From Pictodentalium vernedei (taxonomy: Eukaryota; Mollusca; Scaphopoda; Dentaliida; Dentaliidae), in contig CM062297.1 in assembly GCA_031216915.1 (NCBI GenBank), forward strand, positions 368,231,704 through 368,295,703: 64,000 nucleotides of DNA. Reading direction: 5' to 3'. The translations under genes and the position numbers were made by a program. A model generated the notes under the pieces. That model worked only from the letters and a program-made list of their open reading frames with translations, was not told the DNA's origin and made no database searches. The first letter of the stretch is position 1, and each line of letters begins with the position of its first letter. This document shows, piece by piece, positions 1 to 12,060 of this stretch.

Positions 1-754
1 TATTTATAATTTAAGTTGATCGAATAATATGGCAACGCTTCTCTACTGGCGTGGACCAGGACTGGCATAAATTAAACTTGAATATTGTCACTGAGAATGG
101 TAAATTAAGTATTATGATTACTGGGGATGATAATACTGTTTAGTTCCGTTGGGGAACCTGGGGTGTATAATGGTGTTTGTCTACCGATGTTAGTCAGCAC
201 TGGCTTTCGATTTAATTCTGAACATTGTCATTCATATATGCTGAATGGTAAATTTAATGTTCTGACTATTAGGGATGATAACATTTTTCAACTTCATATT
301 GAGATCTTGGAATGTAGAGCAGTACGCGTTCTCTGATGTTGGCCAGTGGTGGCATTTGAATACTGTCATGCTTATATTCTGAGATGGTGAACCTAGTACT
401 CTGATTTTTCGGGATGGGGGTGGTTGCTTAATTCACTACGAGAAATTTTAGATGTAAGGCAGTGCCCGTCTACTGGTGTAGGGCAGCACTGGCATGCGTA
501 TTAAATTTGAATATTTTATTACATATATTGTGAATGGTAAACTCAGTACTCTGACTATTAGAGATGGCAATACTGTGTAAATGAAGGGAGACATGGCTTG
601 TATGGCAGTGTTTGTTTGCTGAAGTAGGCCTTCACAGGTCTGTGTATTAAATGTGAATATTGCAATTCATTTGTTGTGAATAGTAAATTTAGTAATACGA
701 TTATTAGGATGGAAATATTGCTTATTTTCCCGTTGACGAGACCCAGAACATGCA

Positions 755-816
755 GTCACGTGAGTGCTGGCTTGTCCTCTCCTGTGGGACACCGAGCACT
801 CAGACACTCACGTGAC
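755..816. repeat. Short hairpin inside the satellite
   Basis: gtcacgtgagtg at the left end is mirrored by cactcacgtgac at the right end, with a loop of about 38 bases. It disturbs the spacing of the surrounding satellite, so it may be a small insertion. Confidence 0.55.
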
Positions 817-995
817 GGTATGGTGATGTTATCTTTCATATGTTGTAAATGATATCCTTAGTGTTGCGGCTGTTAGGGAATTTTAATTCCCTTTGGGATA
901 CCAAACATGTCTGACGTTGTTTGTTTGCTGAGGTGTGTTGGAACTGACATATATATGTATTAAATCTGCTAGTGTTATCGTACATATATTGTGAA

Positions 996-1085
996 AAGTG
1001 TTGTTGTTCCTCATGATCGGAGTGCTGAGCTTGCCTTTCACAATGGTAAACTCGGTAGTCCAATCATGAGGGACGACAACACTTT
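996..1085. repeat. Inverted satellite segment forming a hairpin
   Basis: About 25 bases at 997-1021 are nearly the reverse complement of 1059-1083. The right arm fits the satellite unit in its normal direction, so the left arm is probably a locally inverted piece of the same satellite. Confidence 0.55.
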
Positions 1086-1529
1086 TTTATTTTTATTTAT
1101 CGGAAGGGTAATGCAGTGCTCGTTTACTGACGTTGGCCAGTGCTGGCATGCGTAGAAAAATTGAATATTTTCTTCCATATGCTGTGAACGGTAGATTTAG
1201 TATTCAGATTGCTGGGCCTGATAATGTTTAATTCCATAAGGAAACCAAAGAGGTGTGATAATGCTTGTCTACTGATGTAGGCCAGTATTGACATGGGTCT
1301 CCAGTCTCAATGAAGTTAACATTCAGTATTCTGAATATTTGAGAGGACAGTTACCAACTTTTTAACTGCAGTTGGAAGATCTGGGATATATGGCAACGCT
1401 CTCCTACTTATATGGACCAGCGTTGACATACACAATAAATATGAATATTGTCATTTATATTTTGTAACTGGTTAACAGTTGTAGATTCATATTGGAGTGG
1501 TCATCAAAGGTACTCTTAACTTAACAGTA

Positions 1530-1880
1530 CGAGTGAGTGAGTGGGTGGGTAGGTGGAAGGGTTGGTGGGTGGGTTTATCTGTGGGTTGGTGGGGTTTTTT
1601 TGGTTGAATGGGTTTGTGGGTGGTGCGATTTGGGTGGATGCGTGGGTGTGTGGGTGGGTGGGTGGGTTTGTGTTTTTTTCTTGAGTGATTTTTGGGTTGG
1701 TTTGGGTGAGCGAGCGAGCGGGCGGGCGGGCGGGCGGGCGGGCGGGCGGGCGGGCGGGCGGGCGGGCTTTGGTCTGGTAGGAATGACGGGCGGGCGGTTT
1801 CGGGTGGGTGAGCGAGAAAGTGAGTGAGTGGATGGGTGGGTTAGGGTCGGGTCGGTAGAGAGCGGGTAAGCGAGCAAGTT
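1530..1880. repeat. G-rich simple sequence, (GGGT)n and (CGGG)n
   Basis: Runs of GGGTGGGT at about 1537-1670 pass into an uninterrupted (GGGC)n array at about 1717-1767, then into mixed GGGT/GAGT. The + strand could fold into G-quadruplexes. ORFs on both strands here are simple-sequence artefacts. Confidence 0.9.
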
Positions 1881-2058
1881 AGCGAGCATGCACTTTTGGT
1901 ACTCATTTTTATTTGAGGTGACATATAGGACTGAATGGCCCGGTGCCTTTGTACATTTGATTTAGATAATGTATTTTATTGTCAATCGTGCACGTGCCAC
2001 TCAAATAAAAATACACTACTACTACCACTACTCTATCAACTTGTTTTGAGGTCTTTCT

Positions 2059-2078
2059 GGGGGGGGGGGGGGGGGGGG
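2059..2078. repeat. Homopolymer of 20 G
   Basis: Uninterrupted run of 20 G. No gene is visible from 1900 to 2740 around it; that stretch is AT-rich and I recognise nothing in it. Confidence 0.95.
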
Positions 2079-2747
2079 TATTCTCAAGATAATTAGAAAT
2101 TATGATTCACTTTTCAGTCAAACTTCTCTGATTATAACACTGTAGTCGTGTTTTCAAGGTACAGTGTGGGCAATTGACTACTTTAATAATTTTAATAATA
2201 ACTCGAATACAGATTCAATTAAACATTACGGAAGTTTCTAAATCGGTTAACGATCCCATAAAATGATGTCTGTATCATCAGCAAATCAATATTTCGGTTG
2301 GATTTTTATTCCATTTACTGCATTTGCTTATCACCATTCGTGTATTGGTGGGAATTTTGTTGGGGAAATTAAATTATGTTCTGAAAATTAAAAACAATAA
2401 TGCCCTTGCGTATTTGGGATTTGCCACAAGCGGGAAACTGCTAAAGCTGAACAAATGCGTTCACATATCTAGCATTTGCCCATAAAATACTCAGCTTCTG
2501 CCGTAAAATTGATTAAAAAGTATCATTTCCTTTCCAACATAGGATCAGATCTGTAAATAACCCACCCTTGCCCTGAATTGCTAATTTCGCAGGTGCATTG
2601 GGAATGCGACCCCTGACATTCCCAAACTCAATAGCCTTCTATACCATAGAAGCAAGCACGCTAATCTTTAAAAAAAATAGGAAAAGCGACAATGTACATC
2701 CTTGTCATACCCCAATCTCTATTTGGGAAACAAAAGAAGGTCAGACA

Positions 2748-2938
2748 TTATTATTGTTTCTTTATTTGCTTATTTGGGATTTGATGCCACTTTCTACAAC
2801 CAGGGTCGCCTCGTGTTGGACTGTATTACGGGTGGAGGAGCCGGAGTACACGGTGGGAATTACCGAGCAGCGGTGTGCAGCTGTCAGACTCCCCAGCATA
2901 CAAACTCCGCAAAAGGAGAGTTAGCAGCTGTTAGCATA
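2748..2938 (-). mobile_element. SINE fragment, 3' half
   Basis: Read on the + strand, this shows the reverse complement of the window's SINE: a TTTATTTGCTTATTT tail, then ttgatgccactttc, an agccggagtacacgg block and a gactccccagcat block. The tRNA-like head is missing, so it is truncated at the SINE's 5' end. Compare the full-length copies at 24255-24612 and 48062-48413. Confidence 0.7.
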
Positions 2939-3222
2939 TGTTAGTTTTGTTTTCATAACTTTTATCGTTGTAACTAAAATGTCACGTTTGCTTATTTACC
3001 ATTCTAATTATGGATTTAAATTTTTCCTTTTTGCATTCTGTTTCTTCAAGAGTGAGTTCAAGCTGTATTATATTTTCCATGTCTGCGTTAGTAAATAACA
3101 AATGTATTCAGTTTCCGTTTTCCCCGCCGTTCCGTTGTTTTTGATTTCACTGATATCTAATTAATCTTAATTGTGAATTGTTTCATATCCATTCCCATTT
3201 TACAGATATTGAATTGGTTTAG

Positions 3223-3371
3223 AAGATGATGATTATGCGGGAGGTCTTAAGTGGTTCGTTTGTCGTAGTGAAAAATACAGGAAATGTAGAACAGTTTATG
3301 CGAAGAAAAAAAACAGTAAATTACCCACGACCAAGAAAGGCGATGACCACGGTCATGTCCATTACTATCAG
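3223..3371 (+). CDS. Possible exon with FLYWCH-like zinc-finger spacing
   Basis: An open frame runs between an acceptor-like site (tttag before 3223) and a donor-like site (cag then gtaaaa at 3372). It translates to acidic DDDYAGG, then LKWFVC, a KC-R pair and, after a lysine-rich linker, HGHVHYY. The order W-x-C, C, H-x-H is what FLYWCH/WRKY-GCM1-type fingers show. That family is DNA-binding and is common in Mutator-type transposases and in host genes derived from them. The usual N-terminal aromatic part of the finger would have to lie in an upstream exon, and I see none. No neighbouring exon could be assigned. The spacing could also arise by chance in a lysine-rich frame. The family assignment is weak. 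Confidence 0.3.
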
Positions 3372-5618
3372 GTAAAAGAAGAACTTTTTAGGTGTCATTA
3401 CTCCTTCATCTGCAAATACAAGAAAATTCACAGGCTGAATTACATTGTTGAGATATCATTCGTCCTTACGTAGAAAACTGTTTATCTTGCAGCAAATATG
3501 TATCGAGTCCATAATTACGTTTACTGCACGCTTATGCTTCTATTTTCATAAAATACACGTTTTTTTAAAAAAATACCGAACAAACCATAATTTTTTTGTA
3601 TTGTCCTTCAACAATACGTAACACGTGCGCGGACTATTTAACAACCCCATTTTCTAAGCTGGTTGATGGCCTAATACAAAGTCACACAATAGTTGTACAT
3701 GTAGCACATGTAACTACACTTACCTTAAATGAAGTCGTCAAAAATATGAATGTCCAGCATGTGTAGGTAGAATAGGTTACACTGTCATACAGTATTTGTA
3801 GTGGAGATGAACTGTTTCCGAATATTGACGAGTTGACCAGGCACACTGACAGAAAACGCAGCTAGTTGAAAATTCCAAACAGTTTTTTCAATTGCAGAAA
3901 TCTTGTATTGGTCACGAAATCCTCCATAAATCCACTAAACTTAGAAATATAATGCACTATGTGATCCGACGTATATCGATCGACTCAGACAATGAAAGTT
4001 AACAGAAAACACATTATTATAAGGTATTTATGTCCGAAAAGTGAACAGTTTGGCCATTGAGGCGGTAATAGAAAAATACAAGGTGAAGGTTGCTCGCCGG
4101 AAGTTAGACTGGTTCCCAGCGATTCTTTAACTGCCGTTGAATAATATTTTTTTGTTACGTTTTGGTTATGTTTTGCAATAATTTGTGTTTTTAATATTTG
4201 TTTAGTAAACTGTAGGCGTACAATAAATACAGAACAGCATACCTGTTCAGACTGTCATTTTTTACCGCACTCGATCGATTTTGGCCGAGTTCAATATTAT
4301 CCCTCCACCAAAATCCAGTGCGCCAACTTGGCTTGGGTTTCTGCTGTGCTTCATAATGCGAAAACCATGACCTATATTTTGGAATAAAGGTACATTTCTG
4401 GAGTCAAGGTATATGAATATAACGGCTCATAATTATCTACTTCTGAACTTGTAAACCATTACTGGATCTGTTCATCTGATGGGTGTATGTGGGAATAAAG
4501 AAAAGAAAGACAGTGTAGGTTAGCGTGTGGATGTGAGTATATTTGTGGTTGCCGGGGACGTAGCTAGGAGGGTTTCAATTGGAGGAGGAGGTGTAGATCT
4601 ATACTTTAAGGGGTATCCCCTCCTTCCCCCTCCTGCCCTTATCCCCTCCCCTAGAAGGGAAAGGTTTTCAAAATGTTGACTCCGAGTGACTGTACAGGTA
4701 GGTTTTATGACATTCTGATAATATTTGCAAGCAGTTTAAATGACTGCAGCTAAATATCTATGTACATAAATTGAGGTTTTAAGACAACGCAAAATGACAA
4801 TTTATTGTGGTATTGTAGTCAGTAAGTAGGCCCTATCTACCTTCCTTGGACATTGTGTCAATTAGATGAATTTACATGTTTGGAGAATGCTCAAAATATC
4901 TGTATTCAACCAATAATGTAGTAATTAATCATCTCAAATTTGAGGTCATGCTGAGCAGTGAGCACACTAATCTTGAACTGAACTCGATGACAAACAACCA
5001 TTTATTATGCTTACAAAGTATAAGTAATGAGTTAGCTAACTAACTCAGTCTATATATCACAAACTCACAATATGTGTGAGATATTAATTCAACAATACCA
5101 AATACAAATCAAAAGTTCCAGTCTGGCTACGTCTGTCTTTCATGAGAGTACAGAGCCAAAGAACACCACTGTGCACCATTTTGGTAGTAACTTTAACAAT
5201 TCCAGGACACAGCCTCACAGGGGAACATTTTGTGTCCTAATACAAACTGAAGCCTGCGAGTGCACTGCACATAGAAGAGAACAAAACGCGTAACACGACC
5301 ATGGTTGTGGAATTAACTTTGGAGCCGCTGATTAGTCGGAAAATCTTGCGCTGTTCGATCAGAATTCTGTCTGTAGGAGTCGGCAGGTGGAATTTTCGTG
5401 GAAATGTATTACCACATTCGAAAAAACCTCGGTTACAGCAATGCTTCGAATATCCAACTATTGAAATTTTTGACTGACAAATTTCTAACTGCCTTGACGG
5501 GGACGTGAACATCCCCCACATCCATAACGCCGCCAATGAAACCAATGCGAATACACATCAACATATCTTCTATTCAGGACAGAACTACAAATAAAACCTA
5601 ATTTACCTATCACTGCAC
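3372..5618. other. Stretch with no recognisable feature
   Basis: AT-rich non-coding-looking sequence with no long ORF. A C-rich patch (tcccctccttccccctcct and similar) lies at 4615-4650. I see no repeat family shared with the rest of the window. Confidence 0.5.
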
Positions 5619-5735
5619 TATGGAGCCCGAGAGGTGACATGGTCAATTTTTTTTGTAATCCTTGCGCACGGAGTACTAATCCGTGCGCACGGATTACAAA
5701 AACAAATTGATCATGTCACCACTCGGGCTCCATAC
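5619..5735. mobile_element. Near-perfect palindrome, foldback element
   Basis: The outer arms tatggagcccgag and ctcgggctccata are mirrored, as are the inner arms attacaaaaaa/ttttttgtaat and gcgcacgga/tccgtgcgc. The whole 115 bp folds into one hairpin with a very small loop centred near 5677. It is of the same general style as the other foldback elements in the window but is not related in sequence. Confidence 0.7.
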
Positions 5736-5879
5736 TGCACTCCCCAAATTATGAAATGAATTAGAAATGAATAGTCGAGAAGCATTCCGGAAAAGGGTAA
5801 TGTAAACATGTATTTCCACCCATTCTGATGACACATCCTTTTCTAACTCTCACAACCCAGACCATGTCATTTAGTATTT

Positions 5880-6600
5880 TATTAAGACGAGTCCAATCAT
5901 CACACTTCTAACGCTTTTGTTTCATTCTGTTCCATTCGGAAAATCTTTCGATTCACGACATTCTTGAGATTTCTATATAGTCCAGTCAATGTGATACTTA
6001 ACCCACAAGAAATTGCTATACAAAAGATTTTGCTTTTGAACGAAGCATATATGTCTAAATAACAACATGCTAAAAATCCCCCAAAATCCCACAACGGAAA
6101 ATTATGTGTTTGATGACATTTCTTCGCGAGAAAATAAATATAGTCAAATTATACCCCGCCTGCCAAGAAATTGCTATACAACTGTTTGTATAATTTTGGG
6201 GCAGGAATTAGTTTGCAGAATAACATTTGAATAATCCCCATTAATCCCATCACTTGAAAATGGTTATTTTGGGGTGAAAACATTGAAAAATTCAATAAAA
6301 TCAGCGAAACTTGGAATTTGTTCAGTACTCATTAAAAGACTTCAAACAACAATAATTTCCGTGGTAATTAGATCAAAATAAAAGTGAACAATATCAAACT
6401 TGAAATTCCAATTACTGAACACAAGAAAATGTGTAATTTGTGGGTGCAAATTATGAAAAAGTACATAAAATGTACGATAATTGAAATTTCATTAATACTC
6501 GTTCAAATAGTTTCAAGCACAAACACTGTCATCGTATTAAACAGTGAATTGTAAATAATCTCTCTTAAACTCCAAATATATAATAGCAAGATAAAAGTAT
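5880..6600. repeat. Degenerate tandem repeat, unit about 240 bp
   Basis: About three diverged units share blocks such as aagaaattgctatacaa (near 6010 and 6170), a gaaaatgg/tttgggg segment and a ttcagtactcattaaaag segment. The middle unit (6129-6375) recurs in inverted orientation at 9738-9972. Confidence 0.5.
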
Positions 6601-6689
6601 CATATCAATGACACTGCAGCTCAATTTGTCCAAGAAGGGACAAAACTAAATAGAAAGCTCCAGTAATGCCAACTCATTTAATAAGGTTT

Positions 6690-7490
6690 TTATAGGAAAA
6701 AACATCACACCAGAGCTACATATGAAATCTGAAAAAAGATCGGGTGAAGGATGCGACATATACGGTGTACTAATGACATTGAAGACGATTTATGTGCCTA
6801 ATCCAAGATGGCTGCTGGCGGCCATTTGTTTCAACGAAATTCGGACAAGAATCAATAGCTTCCATCCAGACATCACACCAAAATTGCATGTGAAATTTGA
6901 GAAAGATCGGGTGAGAGGTGTGTCCTGTAGGATGTGCTAATGGAATTGTTGACAATTCATATGCCAAATCTAAGATGGACACTGGCAGCCATATTTTTCA
7001 ACGAAATTCGGCATACTTCAATAGCTCCCATCTAGGTATAACCCAAAATCCACATAAAAAATTTAGAACTGACCGGATGAAATTTCAGGCCTGTATGGTA
7101 TGCCAGTGGAATCTTTGACAATTTATGTGCCAAATCGAATATGCCTGCTGGCATCCAAGTTTTCAAACGAATTTCAGAAAAATTTGATAGCTCCCATCTA
7201 GAAATCACACCAAAGCTACATAGGAAATTTGAAAAAGATCAGCTGAGAGATGTGGCCTGTAGGGTGTGCCAATAGAATTGTTGAAAATGTTATGCCAAAT
7301 CTAAGATGGCTGATGTCAGCCATGTTTTTCAACAAAATTCGGAAAAAAATGATAGCTCTCATCTACACATTGCCCTAAGGCTACGTATGCCATTTAAAAC
7401 TGATCGGGTGAGAGCTGTGGCCTGTAAGGTGTGCTAAAGGAATGGTTGATGGACAAGGAAATTTATGGACGGACGTACGGACGGACGTGT
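6690..7490. repeat. Degenerate tandem repeat, unit about 170 bp, ending in GGACGGACG motif
   Basis: About four to five units are built from catcacaccaaagctaca, gaaaaagatcgggtgagag, gtgtgctaatggaattgttg, tatgccaaatctaagatgg and a caacgaaattcgg block. The array ends in ggacggacgtacggacgg at about 7468. The same type of ending occurs at 29220-29290. The ORFs found here are not maintained between units. Confidence 0.65.
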
Positions 7491-7891
7491 GGGAAAACGG
7501 GAGCTGTGGGCTTAATTTTTGCGGAAAAATTGATCATTTTAAAACGTTCGGACTACCGCTAAAAAGTCGTTTCTTCGGAAATATTTTTTGGGGAATAGAC
7601 ATGGTTAGATCCCCCAAGATAAACCCGAAGAAGGGGGCAACGCTAACCCCAGCCGTTAATTGACCATAAACCTTAACATAAACCCCGAAAAATCGCTACA
7701 AATCGATTCTTGACTCATAAGTCTCATATTTTAGACATTAATCTCATAATATTTGTACATAAGCTCATAATCTGGAAGTAAGCCACCCAAACAGCTCATA
7801 CTTGACGTCAAGTTGAGCTAAAAATGTGATTTGGGGGTAAGAATGTCCAAAAACGTACCGGTACATATCCATGTCATGTGTAAATAATAAA

Positions 7892-9470
7892 TATACTACT
7901 CAAAGTTTGCTAAGCACCAAATATTTGACACATCATTGTGAAATTTGCTTGTGACATACTTGCGATATTTTTGGTGGATATGATTGAGGAATGTATTGAG
8001 ATGGTCCCCACTGTTTACATTAGCTCTTTTGACAGGCAGACTTTTCGTGACAGTCATAGTAACCCCTTGATTTTCATGATGTTTTCGTGTACTGTCTGCA
8101 TGTACATGACATGTGTAGGGTATTCAGTCTTCATTTCAACACAAACCCTTGAGATTTAATGATTGAATATGGCAAATGCAAATGTAAGAAGACATTTGTC
8201 TGAAGCAGAAATGTGGCGGGCTGTAGGGATGGTGGACCAAGGAGCTACCCATTGTCAGGGTGGAGAAACCCTTGGTGTGCACCATACAGTGATCACCAGA
8301 GCCTGGGCAAGATTTCAGCAGTGTGGCACACCAGTAAGACGGCATGGTGGTGGCACGACAGGGCAACATCTGCAGCTGAAGACCGGTTTTTGATCATTCA
8401 GGCCCGTAGGAACCACTTTGCCACCCACAACAACCCAGCTTCGCAGTGACCTTCAGAATGCATCCGGGGTAAATGTTTCGACGCAGACTATCCGGGCAAG
8501 GTTGCACGAAGGTGGTCTCCGATCGAAAAGATCATGTATTCACATTCCCCTGTCCCAGAACCACCGCCAGGCACGATATAAATGGGACATGGACCACGTT
8601 GATGAACCAGAAAAGATAGGCGACCTGTCCGTTTTACAGATGAGTCAAGGCACTGCACAGACCACACAGATAGGCGTTGTAGGGTATGGAAAATACCAGC
8701 AGAGTGATTCCGTGCAGCTAACATTGCTGAGCATGACCGCTATGGTGGAGGGTCAATCATGGTCTGGTGCGACATCAGCAGGGATGGATGTACAGAGCTC
8801 TGTGTCCTTGAGCCTGGTACATTGACTGCACAGCGATGTATTAATGAGACCCTGGGTGTCCACGTCAGATTGTATGCAGGTGCAGTGGGTGATAGATTCA
8901 TTCTGATGGACGATAATGCCCGTCCTCATGTTGCCCATGATGTCGGGGAGTACCGACAAAGGGAAGGGATTGAGGGTATGGACTTGCCAGCAATATCCCC
9001 TGACCTCAATCCAATCGAACATGTCTGGAATGAGTTGCAGCTTACAATTTCAGCCCGTCCAGTCCAGCCAAGAAGTGTCCAGGAGCTTGGCGCCATGCTG
9101 GTCCAAAAATGGAACAACATCCCACAAAGGTCCACCAGGAACCTGATTGGGAACATGAGAAGGCATTGTCAGGCTGTAATTAACAGTAATGGGTCTCATA
9201 CTCGATATTGAACCCATACCAGTTTGCTCCGTCAACATTTTGGCATATTGAAAAATTTCATCTTTTACCAATAATATCCATTTTCCATGGTTATCGTATT
9301 CAAAAGATAAAAAATAACGTCAAACACAAATAAAATCTTAATTTCTGTGCTTAAATCATTAAAGATATAATTAAATAAAAAATATGCACACTTTTCATTT
9401 CAATATTTCAACTAAAAGTAAAACAGGTAGTTGGATGTACTTGGTACTTTGCAAACTTTGAGGAGTATAT
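7892..9470 (+). mobile_element. Tc1-like DNA transposon, inactive
   Basis: Terminal inverted repeats of about 28 bp bound the element: tatactactcaaagtttgc on the left (7892) and gcaaactttgaggagtata on the right (to about 9469), each flanked by TA. The 1.58 kb length is typical of a full-length Tc1/mariner-superfamily element. The transposase gene inside is broken. Confidence 0.85.
8163..9211 (+). pseudogene. Tc1-like transposase, frameshifted pseudogene
   Basis: The remnant of a DDE-type cut-and-paste transposase. The N-terminal helix-turn-helix region is readable at 8163-8393 (LSEAEMWRAVGM and a HTVITRAW recognition-helix-like segment). A second DNA-binding segment is at 8418-8600 (TQLRSDLQNASGVNVSTQTI). 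The catalytic C-terminus is at 8759-9211, with MDDNARPH for the second Asp and SPDLNPIEHVWNEL carrying the Glu in DD34E spacing. The pieces lie in two different frames and a stop follows codon 76 of the first, so there are at least two frameshifts. The first catalytic Asp region near 8640 is disrupted. The element is dead as an autonomous transposon; its inverted repeats at 7892 and 9469 still frame it. Confidence 0.85.
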
Positions 9471-9590
9471 AAAATAATAACTGCTGCAATGTCAGTGCAG
9501 AAAATTTGGAGATCTGACAGATGGTTTCTGCCACAATGCGAAATCAGATTTCCAGATTATCTGCATCTACGTTGCAGCAGTTATTATTTT
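9471..9590. mobile_element. 120-bp inverted-repeat element abutting the Tc1 copy
   Basis: aaaataataactgctgcaa at the left end is the exact reverse complement of ttgcagcagttattatttt at the right end. It lies directly against the right end of the Tc1-like element. It may be an unrelated foldback MITE that was the Tc1 target. Confidence 0.6.
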
Positions 9591-9737
9591 CCTGGAATAT
9601 CCTACAAGCTTTTGAATTGGTGGGTCTGGGTTTTTTTTCAACTGCACATTGACGTCTCACAACCTGTGGCGCAGTTACATCTTGTCATCTTTAGCAAAGA
9701 CTTTGGTACAGGTGGATGGTCACTGGTTATTTTGATA

Positions 9738-9972
9738 TAATTACCACAGAAATGACGCGTTTAATGAGTATTGACTTTTTTAATGAGGATTTGGCAAATT
9801 CCAATTTTCACGGAATTTATTGAATTTCTCGCTGTTTTCCCTCAAAATAACCATTTTTCCGTGTTGGGATTAATTAATGGGAATTTTGCATACTACTTCC
9901 CGCCCCAAAACAATACAAACATTCGTATAGCAATTTCGTTGGAATTGGGGTATATTTTGACTTGTCTGACTG
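9738..9972. repeat. Inverted copy of the 6129-6375 repeat
   Basis: The reverse complement of 6129-6375 follows this segment closely: both contain attaccac-gaaat, ttttaatgagtattga, tttattgaattt, aaaataacca, ttaatgggaat, cgccccaaaa and gtatagcaatttc. The pair therefore flanks the satellite and the Tc1 copy in inverted orientation. Confidence 0.65.
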
Positions 9973-10261
9973 GACTGGATCATTTGCTGTCATCGGAATT
10001 CGTCTGGTATAGTGGTGCAAGTTGCGTCTGATCCGACTTCAACTTACTGATGCGCATTTTGATGAAAGGATCTGATAAGCCTGAGTCAAATGCAGAAATG
10101 GAAGAGACCGAAGCTGCATACACCGTAAGTGCATGTGCAGGCTGTATACTGACCACATCAGGGGCAGTAAATGGGGTTCATGATGTACTGAAACTATTTC
10201 GCTTCTTTTTCCTTCTTGATTGTTCACATTTTCAAGTTTTATAACTTATTGAAAACACCCA

Positions 10262-10575
10262 CAGTTAAAATTAGAAGTCCTGTCATGAAATGCGAACAAA
10301 TAGCACGTCGATCTGTGCGTTAATCTACGCGTTGCGACCAAAATAAGGCTGTCAAATTCTGTACATATGGCCTGTGCACAAGCAATGTTTCACTCAATGG
10401 ACCTCCGGGTAACCCGGAGGTCCATTGGCAGAAACATTGCCTGTGTTTGCTATGAGTAATCAGGAGAACCTGCCATGCTTTAGACGCCATTCGATATGGC
10501 ATTTGCGCGCAATTCCTACGCGCAATTAAGCCTAGATAAGCGCACAGTACGTGACAGGACTTCTAGTTTTAACTG
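10262..10575. mobile_element. Tc1/mariner-type MITE, CAGTTAAAA family, copy 1
   Basis: Terminal inverted repeats of about 24 bp: cagttaaaattagaagtcct at the left and aggacttctagttttaactg at the right. The element is flanked by CA on the left (a decayed TA) and TA on the right. A perfect central palindrome around 10397-10427 contains cctccgggtaacccggagg. It has no coding capacity. A second copy is at 36864-37139. Confidence 0.8.
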
Positions 10576-11469
10576 TATGAAAACCAGAGAAACAGCCAAT
10601 CTAGCCGTATCATTCCTTGAAAGAAGTGTATATAAATAAATTTCAAATATCAATATTGTAAATGCATTTATATTTTGTATATTCTTTTTTGGGGGGGAGG
10701 GGGGGGGGGGTCAAATATCGGCAAATAAAATATATTGAACGTTCGTTCGTTCGTTTCGTTTGTCCCTCTGTCGTCCGTCCGTCTGTCTTACTGTTCGTTC
10801 GTTCATTCGCAAATTCAAAAGGAAAATAATTTGAAATCGAGTGCAAGTGTACAAACATGGAAGGAAATTGCGCACACACATTCTAAAGCAGAATATGAAG
10901 AGACTGTCACTGAAAAATTATGAAATTCAATTTAAAAAAATTGAAATCAAAACATTGAACGTCCTTTCCAATGTTTTAATCTCTATGTTATTCAATGGAG
11001 TTGTGTTGAATGGTGAGAGATGATGACAGAACAATTTCCTTGGTTTTTATAACAATAACAATCAAAAATGGTACAATTATTCGAAATATTAAAACAAATA
11101 AGGGAAATGTCGAATTGTTAATTAATTGCACACGATGTTTTAACAAACTCACAAACAAACAAAAATCTTAAAGTTAAATAAACAAACACAAGGTAGAATA
11201 TATTGTTATTAAGTATACTGTCTCTGCTATGGTATTGGTCTGAGTAGGTCTTCTACCTCACTTCAGAATCTATTTAGGAGGTGCAATCGAAGCTTATAAT
11301 GAATAGTTTTTGACAATAAAAAGGTGAATATCAGTTGGGCTGATGGGAAAAAATAAGCATATATTTGCCATATTGCAAATTTTGAAGGAAAACAAATTGT
11401 TTGGTGAGTGACAGTATCGAGCGGAGGAGAAAATAATGTATGTCGCACCTTTCCGGCTTCGGCAATGAT
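10576..11469. other. AT-rich stretch with simple repeats
   Basis: Contains a G run at about 10690-10710 and a (TTCG)n-like tract at about 10741-10805. The rest is AT-rich with no supported gene. Confidence 0.5.
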
Positions 11470-11950
11470 ATCATGTCACGTGACCTAGTAGTGCCAAGTT
11501 GGGTTGCCATGTTCGCCCCCGCGAGTGGCCATATTGTAACGCCTTTACCAAAGTGATACGTGGTCTCAATACGCAGCGCATGTTGTTAGTTTGACACATG
11601 TTTCCGTCGTCCATTTTGTATGCTGGAGGCCGCCACCTTGGTGATCCAAAACCCTCTAATAGGATGGGTGTGTATTCGGAAGGTGTGCCCGATTCAATGG
11701 GAGTGTCTCTTCTCTTTGTTCCTCTTGGGTCTGTTAATTCTCCTTTTGTCTCTCCCATTCTGTCCAACCAGTTTATACTCATTTTCGTTCATTCCGCTCT
11801 CCACGATCATCGTTATGTTCATTTCAATCTTCGTTCACTTCGTGCCCTCCATTGTCGTTCTGTACCTGATTGATTATGAAACTTTATTGTAGAACTCTCT
11901 GTATTGCCTGCCTGTATTAAAGGATATTATTATGTTCGTTCATGTTTCGA
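11470..11950. repeat. Dispersed CpG-containing repeat, copy 1
   Basis: Shares gtcacgtgacct-gtagtgcca, gtgatacgtggt, tttccgtcgtccattttgta and a ctggaggccgccac block with 51620-51860. It shares the later part with 12600-12760. The copies are colinear but diverged, so this is a dispersed repeat, perhaps an old LTR; I could not identify its ends. Confidence 0.6.
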
Positions 11951-11985
11951 GTTTCATCGTTTGTTTGTTCAGTTATAGCCGTTGT

Positions 11986-12060
<75 letters not shown>

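Larger units (their letters stand above)
1..1500. repeat. Degenerate tandem satellite, unit about 146 bp
   Basis: A diverged unit recurs about ten times. The landmark is a short block resembling gaatggtaaattnagta, followed by gactattagggatgataa and a later tctactgatgtaggccagca-like block. The landmark falls near 97, 242, 384, 531, 678, 1043 and 1187, spaced about 145 bp apart, with one irregular stretch near 720-1040. The short ORFs here are not conserved between units, so nothing suggests coding. Confidence 0.7.

Noticed and set aside
1537..1889. Overlapping Gly/Val-rich and Pro/Thr-rich ORFs
   Set aside because: They come from the (GGGT)n/(CGGG)n simple repeat.
5237..5545. A 102-codon minus-strand ORF
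   Set aside because: No recognisable domain, start context or splice sites; its length is within chance expectation.
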